Assembly (NCBI GenBank): GCA_013286145.1
Contig: JABDGH010000019.1
Coordinates: forward strand, 1-38,788
Length of the DNA stretch: 38,788 bases
Direction: 5' to 3'
From: Verrucomicrobiota bacterium
GTDB lineage: Bacteria > Verrucomicrobiota > Verrucomicrobiia > Methylacidiphilales > UBA1321
The notes under the pieces are model-generated. The model saw only the letters and a list, made by a program, of their open reading frames with translations. It was not told the origin of the DNA and searched no databases. How positions within the stretch are numbered: position 1 is the first letter of the stretch; each line of letters begins with the position of its first letter. Of this stretch, positions 14,192 to 22,886 are shown in pieces. The translations under genes and the position numbers were made by a program.

Positions 14192-16039
14192 ATGTGTGGA
14201 ATTGTTGCCTATCTCGGGGATAAGGAAGCCCAACCGCTTCTTTTGGAAGGATTACGTCGTCTCGAATATCGTGGATACGACTCGAGCGGCATCGCGGTGC
14301 TCAACGGCAAAGGCTTGGAAATAACCAAGAGAGTGGGGCGCATCGACCAGTTGGAGCGCGCGCTGAACAGTCATCCTCTCCACGGCAGCCTTGGGATCAG
14401 CCATACGCGCTGGGCCACTCACGGCAAGGCGACCGATATCAACGCCCACCCGCACACCGACGCCTCCGGCAAGCTGGCCATCGTGCATAACGGCATTATT
14501 GAAAATTACGGTGTCCTGAAGAAAAAACTTCAGGACAAGGGGCTTCAATTTCGCACGGAGACCGACACGGAAGTCCTGGCCTATTTGATCGGCTTTCATT
14601 TTGACGCGCTCGACGTGGAGACGGGAAATCGTCTTGAAATGGCGGTCATGGAAGCGCTGCGCGAAGTCACGGGCACTTATGGTCTCGTCGCCGTGCATCA
14701 GGATCAGCCCGATGTCATGGTCGGTGCGCGACGCGGCAGTCCGCTTGTCCTGGGCATCGGGCAGCATGAACATTTTCTCGCCAGCGACACTGCGGCCATC
14801 GCGGCGCATACGCAGACCGTGGCGCACCTGCGTGATTTCGACGTGGTCACGGTGGATCGCCAGGGTTACCGGCTCAAATCACTCACCCATAACAAAGCGG
14901 GTCTCGAAATCAGCCAGATCAATTACGACGCAGGTGAAGCCGATCTTGGTGATTTCCCGCATTACATGCTCAAGGAAATTTTTGAGCAGACTCTCTCGAT
15001 CCAGAATGCCGTCCGGGGTCGCCTCAACCTGGAAGAATGCACGGCGCAACTCGGCGGGTTGAATCTTACGCCACAGGAGTTGCGGGAGATAGATCGCATC
15101 GTGATCACCGGCTGCGGCACGGCGCTCCATGCTGGCCTGGTGGGGGAATATATCATCGAATCGCTGGCGCATGTGCCGGTGGAGATCGATTGGGCGAGCG
15201 AATTTCGGTTGCGCAATTCGCCTCTGGATCGTCGCACACTGGTTCTCGCCATCAGTCAAAGCGGTGAGACGGAGGATACCCTCGGCGCGTTGCGGGAAGC
15301 CAAGCGCAAGGGTCATCGTGTTCTCGGTATTTGTAATAATGTCGCCAGCACCCTCGCGCGCGAAACCGATGGCGGCGTCTATATGTATGCCGGGCCGGAA
15401 ATAAGCGTTGCGGCAACGAAGTCGTTCACGTCACAGGTTGTCATTTTTGTTCTGCTTGGCTTGCTCCTGGGCCGGATGCGTTTTCTTTCCGCCTCACAGG
15501 GACGCGAAATGATCGCAGCCATCGAGGCGCTCCCCGATCAAATCACTTCGATTCTCAAGCAAAGCGATCACATCCGGCGCATCGCGGAGAAATATCGCGA
15601 CATCGATTCGATGCTCTTCTTTGGCCGTCAGATGCAGTACGGCATCGCGCTGGAAGGGGCGTTGAAGATGAAGGAGATCACTTATATCCATGCGGAGGGG
15701 CATCCCACGGCGGAACTCAAGCACGGCATCATCGCGTTGGTGGATGAAAAGACGCCAAGTGTTTTCCTCTGTCCGAAAGACGGTGCCTACGACAAGAACG
15801 TCAATAATATGCAGCAGGTGAAGGCCCGCAAAGGCTCGGTCATCGCCGTGGCAACCGAAGGCGACGAGGATATTCTGCAACATGCCGACGATGTCTTTTA
15901 CATTCCGGAGGCTCCCGAATATACGGCGCCGATCCTGAGCGTGATTCCGCTGCAACTTTTTGCGTATCACATGGCGGTTATCCTGGGGCGTGATGTCGAT
16001 AAACCGCGCAACCTAGCGAAGTCGGTTACGGTTCCTTAA
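14192..16039 (+). CDS. glmS: Glutamine--fructose-6-phosphate aminotransferase
   Basis: A full-length 615-residue GlmS, which makes glucosamine-6-phosphate from fructose-6-phosphate and glutamine, the entry step to UDP-GlcNAc for peptidoglycan and LPS. Residue 2 is the catalytic cysteine (MCGIVAYLGD), exposed after Met removal. The glutaminase domain shows GIAVLNGK, SHTRWATHG and HNGIIENY. Two SIS sugar-isomerase domains follow (ITGCGTALHAGLVGEYI; AISQSGETEDT; RQMQYGIALEGALKMKEI; HAEGHPTAELKHG). The C-terminus DKPRNLAKSVTV is the conserved end that closes the active site. No Shine-Dalgarno precedes the ATG. The upstream region contains a family C repeat and shows no sign of a glmS ribozyme. 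A 26-bp inverted-repeat element starts five bases after the stop. Confidence 0.97.
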   Translation: MCGIVAYLGDKEAQPLLLEGLRRLEYRGYDSSGIAVLNGKGLEITKRVGRIDQLERALNSHPLHGSLGISHTRWATHGKATDINAHPHTDASGKLAIVHNGIIENYGVLKKKLQDKGLQFRTETDTEVLAYLIGFHFDALDVETGNRLEMAVMEALREVTGTYGLVAVHQDQPDVMVGARRGSPLVLGIGQHEHFLASDTAAIAAHTQTVAHLRDFDVVTVDRQGYRLKSLTHNKAGLEISQINYDAGEADLGDFPHYMLKEIFEQTLSIQNAVRGRLNLEECTAQLGGLNLTPQELREIDRIVITGCGTALHAGLVGEYIIESLAHVPVEIDWASEFRLRNSPLDRRTLVLAISQSGETEDTLGALREAKRKGHRVLGICNNVASTLARETDGGVYMYAGPEISVAATKSFTSQVVIFVLLGLLLGRMRFLSASQGREMIAAIEALPDQITSILKQSDHIRRIAEKYRDIDSMLFFGRQMQYGIALEGALKMKEITYIHAEGHPTAELKHGIIALVDEKTPSVFLCPKDGAYDKNVNNMQQVKARKGSVIAVATEGDEDILQHADDVFYIPEAPEYTAPILSVIPLQLFAYHMAVILGRDVDKPRNLAKSVTVP

Positions 16040-16044
16040 AGGCT

Positions 16045-16147
16045 GTCATCCTGAGCTTGTCGAAGGATCATCTCCCGATAAGGCCCGGAACACAGCGATA
16101 AGAGTGTAACTTTCCGGAGGCTGATCCTTCGACAAGCTCAGGATGAC
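16045..16147. repeat. 103-bp element with 26-bp perfect terminal inverted repeats
   Basis: The left end 16045-16070 (GTCATCCTGAGCTTGTCGAA, then GGATCA) is the exact reverse complement of 16122-16147. AGGCTTTTTT follows. It begins right after the glmS stop and could form a long 3' hairpin in the message. A second copy with different inner sequence is at 20393-20484. Confidence 0.9.
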
Positions 16148-16157
16148 AGGCTTTTTT

Positions 16158-16235
16158 AATTATGGCTTACGCCATGACCGCCTCGGGGCCCGAGGCGGCT
16201 ACCACTGCACCGTCGCCCGGAGGTCGACGGCTACC
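16158..16235. repeat. 78-bp double hairpin module, copy 2
   Basis: Differs from 7437-7514 at one base by eye (GCCTCGGGGCCCGAGGC instead of GCCTCGGAGCCCGAGGC). The changed base is in the palindrome centre. Confidence 0.9.
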
Positions 16236-16245
16236 TAGGTGCGAG

Positions 16246-16308
16246 GTAGGGACACGAGTCCCTTCGTGTCCCATCCATATGGGACGGCATGGGACTGCCG
16301 TCCCTACC
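16246..16308. repeat. GTAGGGA-framed double palindrome, copy 2
   Basis: Nearly identical to 261-324, differing only in the short spacer between the two palindromes. With the two preceding elements it fills most of the 350-base gap between glmS and the rhomboid-like gene. No other feature is seen there. Confidence 0.88.
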
Positions 16309-16389
16309 ATGAACGCAGGCGGCCTTTTTCAGGTAGCGCCTAGACACCGCCGCAGACCCCGCTTAATCTAGGAGTGGAAACATTGCGTC

Positions 16390-17226
16390 ATGATTTACGA
16401 AAGATCCGAAGATTATCGCCCGCTTTTCTGGATACAAGGGCGACCGATTTACGTCACCACACTTTTAATTATTCTGCACTGCGTTGCGCTGGTCGTCGCG
16501 GTGCTCTGCATGTCGATGGGGAGTCCGGTTGCGGTCGAGATGGCGTTGTCCCTCGATACTTATCAGGTGCTTAATCATGGGGAGGTTTGGCGACTAGCCA
16601 GCTATGTCATTTTCATGCCGTCGCTCTGGTTTATTTTTGCGATGGGATTTCTCTATTTCGCCGGGCGGGAGGTCGAGCAATTCGTGGGACGGAAGACCTT
16701 CCTGAAGCTTTACGGCGCGTTGATCTTTATTCCCGCGCTGCTTCTCTGCCTGATCGGACTGGGCTGGCCGCAGAATCATCTCGGCGGCACGGAAAGTGTC
16801 TTCGGCGTGTTCGTTGCCTTCGCCACGATTTATCCCGGCGTGGTTATCAATATCTGGTTTGTTAATCTGACGGCGAAGGGATGGGCGTGGGTGCTCCTGG
16901 CCATCTATTCGCTGATGGATGTGGGCTATCATCTCTGGACGAGCCTGATTATTTTGTGGATATGCAGCGGGGTCGGGTACTTTGGGATGCGCGTGGTCGG
17001 TGCGGGACGCGGCATGGCATGGCTGACCGATTGGATGGAGGAACGGCGCGCGCAAAAGCTGATTCGCCAACATAATTTCAAAATCTTGAAAGATAAGAAA
17101 GTGACCGAGTCGATTGATGAGATCCTGGAAAAAATTTCCAAGCAGGGCGTTGGCAGTCTCGACGCGGAGGAACGCGCCGCACTTGAACGCGCCCGGACGA
17201 ATCTCCTGAAACGGGACAAGGGTTAG
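16390..17226 (+). CDS. Rhomboid-like membrane protein, catalytic serine apparently replaced
   Basis: A 278-residue protein with about six membrane helices. The layout follows the rhomboid family: VWRLASYVIFMPSLWFIFAMGFLYFAG, then REVEQFVGRKTFLKLYG (family ExxxG...F...Y). Next comes a helix where GASGAIFG is expected, but here it reads GGTESVFG. The nucleophile position is Thr, with a Ser two residues later. The later helix has a His (DVGYHLWTSLIILW) where the catalytic His would be. The soluble tail SIDEILEKISKQGVGSLDAEERAALERA resembles the short helical tail of many bacterial rhomboid proteins. It may be a non-proteolytic rhomboid relative. It lies 30 bases ahead of the DUF3108 gene, so the two are probably an operon. 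Confidence 0.7.
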   Translation: MIYERSEDYRPLFWIQGRPIYVTTLLIILHCVALVVAVLCMSMGSPVAVEMALSLDTYQVLNHGEVWRLASYVIFMPSLWFIFAMGFLYFAGREVEQFVGRKTFLKLYGALIFIPALLLCLIGLGWPQNHLGGTESVFGVFVAFATIYPGVVINIWFVNLTAKGWAWVLLAIYSLMDVGYHLWTSLIILWICSGVGYFGMRVVGAGRGMAWLTDWMEERRAQKLIRQHNFKILKDKKVTESIDEILEKISKQGVGSLDAEERAALERARTNLLKRDKG

Positions 17227-17256
17227 GAAATTATTTCCTTTCGTGTCCATGCCAGC

Positions 17257-18048
17257 ATGAAGCGCGCGCTCGTTTTTGTCTCGGTTCTTGGGCTGGCTTT
17301 TGCGTCGGGCAATTCTCCCGTGCCCACGGCGGAACCGGCTCCTCATCCCTCGCCGCTGGTTGATTTCAAGCATCTGCCCTGGGCCGATGGCGAAACGCTT
17401 ACTTATCTCGTTTCGTGGACGGCTCTCGAAGCGGCGGAAGGGACTTTCGTGGCCAAAGACAAAGGTGATCATTGGGAGTTTAATCTTGGCCTAGTTTCGC
17501 GTGGGCTGGTCGATACCGTTTATCCTTTTACGGGAAACTTTTGGTGTCTCCTCGCGCCTACTCCGTGGCGTTCGACCGAATATGGCGAGTACCGCTTTGA
17601 ACCGAGTCGCGCCATCAAGGAACGGACACGAGTCGATTATTCGCAGCGCGTGGCCACTCGCGAAATCTGGAGCAAGGGGGAAACGAAGACATTTCCCATC
17701 ACCGAGAATGCCGTCGATGACATCGGCACGCTGCTCTACCATCTTCGCGCCGGCCCGTGGAAGCCGGGCGACAAACGGACGCTGTACGTGTACGAAAGTA
17801 ATTCCGAAACGGAGTCAGAGGCCGAATGTCAGGCACGCGAAACCCGCGCCTGGGGTAAATGGCCAGCCCAACCGTTGCTGCGCATCCTGGTACTGCCAAC
17901 GAAGGGCACGCATCATAAGGGCCATCTGCTCTTGTGGATGACCGACGATGCGCGTCATCTTCCGCTCCATGCCGAACTTGAATTTCGCTATGGGACGTTC
18001 GATATTGACCTGGTCAAGACTGACAAGTTGCTGCCGATCAAGCGTTGA
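17257..18048 (+). CDS. DUF3108 protein, secreted or periplasmic
   Basis: A 263-residue protein with a signal peptide (MKRALVFVSVLGLAFASG). The mature part is all-beta in look: GETLTYLVSWTALEAAEGTFVAK, then WRSTEYGEYRFEPSRAIKERTRVDY. The DUF3108 hallmark DDIGTLLYHLRAGPWKPGDKR and the end LPLHAELEFRYGTFDIDLVK follow. The family is widespread in Gram-negative envelopes and its function is not settled. It follows the rhomboid-like gene by 30 bases. A family C repeat lies 28 bases after the stop. Confidence 0.8.
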   Translation: MKRALVFVSVLGLAFASGNSPVPTAEPAPHPSPLVDFKHLPWADGETLTYLVSWTALEAAEGTFVAKDKGDHWEFNLGLVSRGLVDTVYPFTGNFWCLLAPTPWRSTEYGEYRFEPSRAIKERTRVDYSQRVATREIWSKGETKTFPITENAVDDIGTLLYHLRAGPWKPGDKRTLYVYESNSETESEAECQARETRAWGKWPAQPLLRILVLPTKGTHHKGHLLLWMTDDARHLPLHAELEFRYGTFDIDLVKTDKLLPIKR

Positions 18049-18075
18049 GTTTTGATCGATATGCGGGCAATCACT

Positions 18076-18246
18076 CATACTCATAAACCATGTCATTCCG
18101 AACGGAACCGAGATGAAAAATCGTGACCAGGCAAAATGCTTACCCGAGGTGAAGTTGAGGAATCGGTTTGAAAAATTATTCTTGAGAGCAAATACCGATT
18201 CCTCGACTTCGCTCGGAATGACAACTCTTTTTCGATAATTTCAGGC
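18076..18246 (+). repeat. Family C element, copy 3 (core 18092-18222, 131 bp)
   Basis: Same orientation as copy 2 and the same 131-bp core length. The inner part is more diverged (GAGATGAAAAATCGTGACCA), but both ends are intact. The flanks TACTCATAAACCAT and TTCGATAATTTCAGGC match the other copies. Confidence 0.88.
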
Positions 18247-18313
18247 GAATTAAAGCACCACTTATCAGGGACTCGACATCCTTGCACCACGACTTAATAC
18301 TGGATGACCTGGT

Positions 18314-18784
18314 ATGCCGCTCCACGAACGAGACATTTATTATTTTTTTGACGTCACCCTGGCTTATCTCAATAAAATCACGGGTAACGAGATCGCGTTG
18401 CGCAATCCGACGCTTGAATTTCAAACGCTTGTTTTTTCCGCTTACACCGGACTGATCCATTTGAAGGGGGGAGCGGAAGGCTTTGTCTATGTCACGGCCT
18501 CGCAGCCGTTTTTACAGCAGCTTTATACCGCGCGCCACAGCGAGGGGAGGTTCACGGAAGAAAATTGCCTCGATGTGATGAACGATATCACGAGCGAGAT
18601 TGCGCATAATGTGCACAAACGTTTTGGCCCGTCGCTGCACGTCTCCGAGCCTCACATTTTCAGCACCGTTCCGGACGATCCCATTGAAATGCCCCCGGCT
18701 GTTTTTGTGCAGCCTATTTCCTGGCACAACGAACTCGCCTATCTTGTCCTTGGGCTTACCTCCTCGGAATCAATTCAATCTTAA
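18314..18784 (+). CDS. CheX-like protein with altered catalytic residues
   Basis: A 156-residue cytosolic protein with the size and pattern of CheX-type CheY-P phosphatases. It has an N-terminal helix, GLIHLKGGAEGFVYVTASQPF (central sheet), then DVMNDITSEIAHNVHKRFG and a C-terminal sheet (ELAYLVLGL). In active CheX the helix carries E-x-x-N; by my alignment the positions here read D-I-T-S, so phosphatase activity is doubtful. No other chemotaxis gene is in the window. It may be a structural relative working in another signalling chain. The next gene follows after 13 bases, which suggests an operon with the unknown protein and the GNAT enzyme. Confidence 0.55.
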   Translation: MPLHERDIYYFFDVTLAYLNKITGNEIALRNPTLEFQTLVFSAYTGLIHLKGGAEGFVYVTASQPFLQQLYTARHSEGRFTEENCLDVMNDITSEIAHNVHKRFGPSLHVSEPHIFSTVPDDPIEMPPAVFVQPISWHNELAYLVLGLTSSESIQS

Positions 18785-18797
18785 TTTTATCTTCCCC

Positions 18798-19463
18798 ATG
18801 ACTGGCACTGAAATTTACAAACGCACGGCGGCTTACGAACGGGACACCGGCTCGATACGTTTGCATGCGCCCGAGTGGAAACTGCTGCTTGGCTTTGATG
18901 GCCAGCGGAGCCTCGCGGAGGTTGCCTTGAGCATGGAAATCAGTTTTGCTGACGCTCTCCCTTTGACTGAAAAATTTTTGCAACAAGGCTGGATCGAGGA
19001 ACAACCGATCAGCCTGGATCAATACTTGAAACGGACTGGCGCACCGAGTGTGTCGGCCATCGGATCAACGGTTACGCCTGCGGTCGTGTGGCACGCGCCA
19101 AGAACGGAGAGCAGCACGCCTCCACCGCCACTTCCCTTGCCCATCGAGAAAAAAATCATCGAGGCATCGTCCGCCACGGACGTTACCCCGTCTGCACAAG
19201 GTCCACGCGGACCGTTGCGTGTGGGTGCACTGGTTAATTATCTTTTGTCTCTCGCTGATAATAATTCGCTCGGGAATCTTTTGGTCTATCGGGTGTTTTT
19301 GCGCGTGCCTCCCGAGCTGCTGCAAGCGGAGGCAATTGCCTCGGTTCACCTGGTCAACGATTCAAGCCTGATCCGGGGCGAAAAATTGCAGCAGGCGATT
19401 GCGAATGCCGTCAATGAACTCACCAAGCGGCCACTCCCGGACAACGTATTCGCTCCCGCCTGA
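18798..19463 (+). CDS. Unknown protein with N-terminal winged-helix-like domain
   Basis: A 221-residue protein. Residues 1-80 look like a small winged helix of the kind attached to PilZ/DUF4388-type signalling proteins (LHAPEWKLLLGFDGQRSLAEV...LPLTEKFLQQGWIEE). A Pro/Ser-rich linker (about 95-140, PPPPLPLPIEKK) leads to a conserved-looking C-terminal part, GALVNYLLSLADNNSLGNLLVYRVFLRVPPELL. The ATG at 18798 is chosen because the long upstream frame overlaps the CheX-like gene and is clearly non-coding in composition. It lies between the CheX-like gene and the GNAT gene with gaps of 13 and 5 bases. I do not recognise the C-terminal domain. Confidence 0.65.
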   Translation: MTGTEIYKRTAAYERDTGSIRLHAPEWKLLLGFDGQRSLAEVALSMEISFADALPLTEKFLQQGWIEEQPISLDQYLKRTGAPSVSAIGSTVTPAVVWHAPRTESSTPPPPLPLPIEKKIIEASSATDVTPSAQGPRGPLRVGALVNYLLSLADNNSLGNLLVYRVFLRVPPELLQAEAIASVHLVNDSSLIRGEKLQQAIANAVNELTKRPLPDNVFAPA

Positions 19464-19468
19464 CGGCC

Positions 19469-20233
19469 GTGGAAACATCTCCGCTTCCCTCCCCTGCCCG
19501 GCGCGTCATTCGACCTTATCGCCCGGAAGACCGGGAAATCGTCCGCAAGATCTGCGCCGACACGGGATTTCTCAGCCAGCCCATTGATCCTGTTTTTGAG
19601 GATCGCGAGCTTTTTGTGGATTACCTGACGCGCTACTACACCGACGTGGAACCCGAATCGACCTACGTGTGCGAACTCGACGGCGAAGTGAAGGGTTACA
19701 TCATGGGTTCGCGTTTTCCCAAGCGCAAAGCGCGTTACGAAATGTGGCTGTTGCCCCGGCTTGCGTTGCTCGGGCTTTGGCGTTATTTCACGCGCCCCTA
19801 CAACAAGGACACCCGCCGTTACGTGCGCTGGATCATCACCAAGGCGCGCAAGGAAAACCCGTTCACGCCGCCCGATATTCCTCATCTTCATTTTAACCTG
19901 CGGCCCGAAGCGCGGAGCGTGAGCGCGTCCCGTGAGATGTTGGATGCTTATCTCAAGTACCTGCTCGATCATGGCGAGAAACAGGTTTATGCGCAGGTCG
20001 TCGCTTACGAAACGCGCCGAGGCGGGCGCATCTTCGCCAAGTATGGTTTTCGCGTGATCGACGAACGCGAAGTGACCAAATACCGCGATTACTATCCGAA
20101 AAAAATCTACCTCTTTACGATTCTAAAGGACCTGACGCTGAGTTCATCGATTTACGGCGCCGATATTCGCGACACGCCCCCGGAAGACGAATACGAGATT
20201 CCCGGGAAGAATGCGCGTAGCCCTACTGAGTAG
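19469..20233 (+). CDS. GNAT-family N-acetyltransferase
   Basis: A 254-residue protein starting at GTG 19469. The N-terminal half has the GNAT entry RRVIRPYRPEDREIVRKICADTGF. The core strand is TYVCELDGEVKGYIMGSRF. The C-terminal half has LHFNLRPEARSVSASREMLDAYLKYLLDHGEKQVYAQVV, then RRGGRIFAKYGFRVIDEREV. This gives the beta4-loop-alpha3 and final strand that hold acetyl-CoA. A region rich in Arg and Trp (RRYVRWIITKARKEN, about 110-125) is inserted between the halves. The acetyl acceptor is unknown. It closes a three-gene run with the CheX-like and winged-helix proteins, and the stop is followed by repeat DNA. Confidence 0.75.
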   Translation: METSPLPSPARRVIRPYRPEDREIVRKICADTGFLSQPIDPVFEDRELFVDYLTRYYTDVEPESTYVCELDGEVKGYIMGSRFPKRKARYEMWLLPRLALLGLWRYFTRPYNKDTRRYVRWIITKARKENPFTPPDIPHLHFNLRPEARSVSASREMLDAYLKYLLDHGEKQVYAQVVAYETRRGGRIFAKYGFRVIDEREVTKYRDYYPKKIYLFTILKDLTLSSSIYGADIRDTPPEDEYEIPGKNARSPTE

Positions 20234-20283
20234 GGTGGTGCTCTGTGAAGAGAGGGGTTTGGGGTTTGAGTTGCGATGGGGGG

Positions 20284-20372
20284 CGACCGCCGATGGGCCA
20301 TCGGCGGCTACCACTGCACCGTTGCGCGGCGCGCAACGGCTACCAACTGCATACCGCAAGCGGCGGGGGATT
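20284..20372. repeat. GGCTACC-framed hairpin modules
   Basis: GCCGATGGGCCATCGGC-GGCTACC and CGTTGCGCGGCGCGCAACG-GCTACC, then AACTGC and GCAAGCGGCGGGG. The second half (20321-20372) is nearly identical to 37160-37211. The first hairpin is a different palindrome in the same frame as at 7459 and 16180. Confidence 0.85.
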
Positions 20373-20392
20373 GAAACCATCCGTCATCCTGA

Positions 20393-20484
20393 GCTTGTCG
20401 AAGGATCAGCTTCCGGAAAGTGCCCGCTTCATTCCTGACGTGACTATTTACCGGGAGCTGATCCTTCGACAAGCTCAGGATGAC
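20393..20484. repeat. 92-bp element with 29-bp terminal inverted repeats
   Basis: The ends match those of 16045-16147 (GTCATCCTGAGCTTGTCGAA... and its reverse complement) and extend by three bases, AGC. The inner 34 bases differ. It occupies most of the gap before the SDR gene at 20595. I see no gene between 20234 and 20594. Confidence 0.9.
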
Positions 20485-20594
20485 GGAATACTCGAAGAAA
20501 TCTCCTCGCGGAGTTTCAAATTGCACCACTACCGGATTTTGCCATTGCTCTCATGGCCAGGATGGCTAGTGTGAGCGATTGCTCTTCGCCAATC

Positions 20595-21668
20595 ATGGAT
20601 GCCTATCTGCCTGAAAGACTTGCGTTAACCGGGGCCACGGGAGCGCTGGGTTTCGCCTTTTTGCGGCGTACTTTTCAGCGCGATCCGAAGCTGCGGGCGT
20701 CGTTGCTTGTTCGCAAGGCGTCGGCCTCTTTTCAGACCGAGGCTTTCCAGTCCTGGCTACGCCAAAATGAAAAGCGGGTGACACTGGTCGAGGGCGATGT
20801 TCGCCAACTGGGGAAGGATCAACTGAAGGCGTTGCTGCAAACCGACGGCGGGTTATGGCATTTTGCCGCGCTAACTTCGCTGACGGCTGAATGCGAGGAG
20901 GTCGCGAAGGAAATAAACGAAGTGAATGCGGAGGGCACCGCGCAACTGGTGGAGGCCTGCCTCAAGACTCCCAAGTGCGGGCCTTTCTATCATGTGAGCA
21001 CGGCGTACGTGGTGGGCGAGCGTCCGGGCAAGGCGCTGGAATCCGAGAGCAGGATGAACCAGGTGTTTCGCAATCCGTACGAGGCTTCCAAGCTGGCGGC
21101 GGAGACGAGCGCGCACCGGGCTTTTGCCGGCGGCATATCGGGAGCTATTTTTCGTCCGAGCGTGGTGGTCGATGACGTGGGCGGAACGGGCGGATTCAAG
21201 ATGGTCGATGCGTGCGCTTATGCGGTGGCACTGGCGGTGAAGCGGGGCGAGCCATTTGTTTTTCGTCTGCGCCGGACGGCGAGCATCAACATGATTCATA
21301 GCGACTGGGTCATTGCCGCGATGATCGACCTGGCGCGGTTGCCGTCCGGGCCCGGCCTTACGTATCATCTCACGGCGCCGCGTTCCTCGAATTTCAGCGA
21401 TATTGCCAAGATTCTTGAAGCGATGATCCCGGGATTGAAGATTCGCTTTGAGCCGGACTTGAAGCGTTCCGATCTGCCGACGGCTTCCAAACTTTTTGAC
21501 AAGGCGGTTACAGAAATCCGGCCCTATTTTGACGCGGATGTTCATTTTGACCGCACCAACACGGAGCGCGATTTGTCCCCGGCGGTGAAGGAATCGCCGC
21601 TCGACCTGGCGCCTTTCGTCAAGATCAGGCTCGAATCCGAGTTGGGCCGGATTGCGCATCGGAAGTAA
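20595..21668 (+). CDS. Extended SDR / thioester-reductase-like NAD(P)-dependent oxidoreductase
   Basis: A 357-residue Rossmann protein. The nucleotide motif is near the start (LTGATGALGFAF, G-x-x-G-x-x-G). The acidic VEGDVRQ follows, then WHFAALTSL. The catalytic Tyr and Lys lie in NPYEASKLAAE, with the upstream Ser in HVSTAYVVGER. The order resembles the NAD_binding_4 group (fatty acyl-CoA or peptidyl thioester reductases), although sugar epimerases share the fold. The ATG at 20595 is chosen to place the Rossmann motif at residues 8-15; two ATGs upstream (20553, 20562) are less likely. It converges with a CgeB-like glycosyltransferase 15 bases away. A role in making an envelope lipid or sugar is inference. 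Confidence 0.75.
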   Translation: MDAYLPERLALTGATGALGFAFLRRTFQRDPKLRASLLVRKASASFQTEAFQSWLRQNEKRVTLVEGDVRQLGKDQLKALLQTDGGLWHFAALTSLTAECEEVAKEINEVNAEGTAQLVEACLKTPKCGPFYHVSTAYVVGERPGKALESESRMNQVFRNPYEASKLAAETSAHRAFAGGISGAIFRPSVVVDDVGGTGGFKMVDACAYAVALAVKRGEPFVFRLRRTASINMIHSDWVIAAMIDLARLPSGPGLTYHLTAPRSSNFSDIAKILEAMIPGLKIRFEPDLKRSDLPTASKLFDKAVTEIRPYFDADVHFDRTNTERDLSPAVKESPLDLAPFVKIRLESELGRIAHRK

Positions 21669-21683
21669 TCGATTTTTCGCGGG

Positions 21684-22730
21684 TCAGGTTTTTTCCAGGG
21701 CGCGCATGACGTGGTCAACGAGGACTTGATGGCCAACGACGTTGCGGGCGGCGGCGATAATTTCGCTGGTCGCGGTGTCGTTCCCGGAGGCAGCGAGTTC
21801 CCGGCGCATCAATCCGAGCAGTTCTTCCGGCGTTTGATAAACGAGCAGGCGATCTCCGGGGTTCCACGGCACAACCTTGATTTCGGGAGAGGATTGCAGC
21901 AGAACCTTGCACCCGCAGGCGAGCAGTTCGGGGACGCGCATGGTCAGGCCGCTGGCACCGGGTTCGGCCCTGCCACTGATGTCGAGTCCGACCCTGCTTT
22001 CGAGATAGAGCGCCACGCACTGTTCCTGGCCGAAGTAGCCTTCATGCACGACATCTCGAAAGAGGGGATCTTTTTTCAGGCGGCTCCAGCGCGGGCCCTG
22101 AAGGAATCCATGAGGGAACTCGGGCAGCAATGCGCGCAGAATCTTTTCGCGCCAGGGGGAGTGACTTCCCAGGAAAGACCATTGGTAACGGCGTTGGCGA
22201 TTGAGCAACTGCGTTTCGGGGGGCATTTCCATCGCGCGATGGGGGTAGTAGATGCCCTGCACGCCGACATTTTTCAGTTCATCGAGGTAACTATGGGCAT
22301 AGACGAAAACTTCCCGATGCACCCGCGCCTGCGCCTCGAGGAGGAAACTCGAAAGAGCGGTGGTTGGCTCGAGCATCCAGCAAAAGAGGGGGTAGCCACT
22401 GGCGGCGGCGGCCTTTAACTCGGGCAGAGCGATGCGATTGCCGCGCAGGATCAGGGCCGCGTCGGGGCGAACCTGCTGCATGCGTTTCCACCACTGATGG
22501 CTGCGCCAGCCGAGATTGGAAATAATGGTCTTATCGAATGTCTCGGGATGACGCTTGATGCGCAGGTTGTGAATGAGTTTGCGGATCGGTTTGACGAAGG
22601 GGCGATGCCAGGGGGATTCGGGCGAGAGGTCGAAGGAAGCGACCTCCCATCCATTCGCGGTGAAGGCCTGGGTGACGGCCTGGGCGAGATGGTGCGGATA
22701 TCCGCCCGCGATCAGAATGGTTCGACGCAT
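21684..22730 (-). CDS. CgeB-like glycosyltransferase
   Basis: A 348-residue GT-B-type protein. The N-terminal Rossmann half begins ILIAGGYPHHLAQAV and includes PDAALILRGNRI. Before the second half comes the family feature YQWSFLGSHSPWREKILRALL. The donor-binding C-terminal part has RVGLDISGRAEPGASGLTMRVPELLACGCKVLLQ with the E-x-x-A-x-G pattern. These resemble CgeB / Glyco_trans_1_2 proteins, which act on surface polysaccharides or maturation glycans. The ATG at 22730 starts four residues before the Rossmann strand and has no clear ribosome binding site. It is part of a sugar cluster with the neighbouring SDR and GT-A genes. Donor and acceptor are unknown. Confidence 0.8.
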   Translation of the reverse strand: MRRTILIAGGYPHHLAQAVTQAFTANGWEVASFDLSPESPWHRPFVKPIRKLIHNLRIKRHPETFDKTIISNLGWRSHQWWKRMQQVRPDAALILRGNRIALPELKAAAASGYPLFCWMLEPTTALSSFLLEAQARVHREVFVYAHSYLDELKNVGVQGIYYPHRAMEMPPETQLLNRQRRYQWSFLGSHSPWREKILRALLPEFPHGFLQGPRWSRLKKDPLFRDVVHEGYFGQEQCVALYLESRVGLDISGRAEPGASGLTMRVPELLACGCKVLLQSSPEIKVVPWNPGDRLLVYQTPEELLGLMRRELAASGNDTATSEIIAAARNVVGHQVLVDHVMRALEKT

Positions 22731-22886
22731 GGTAAATTCGCTTCAAGCTAAACAGCGCTGCTTGAGCGGAACAAGAACAGTTTGCCTGTCATGCCGGGCA
22801 TGGATAGTATCCCCGGCTTGTCTTTCGGCCAAAATAAGAGCGCCGGATACAGGCTTTCCAAACCCCTCATTTAAGATACATCGACC

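Noticed and set aside
20234-20594. Frames with SLSKD / PELVEG-like peptides as small genes
   Set aside because: They are translations of the inverted-repeat elements on either strand, not conserved proteins.
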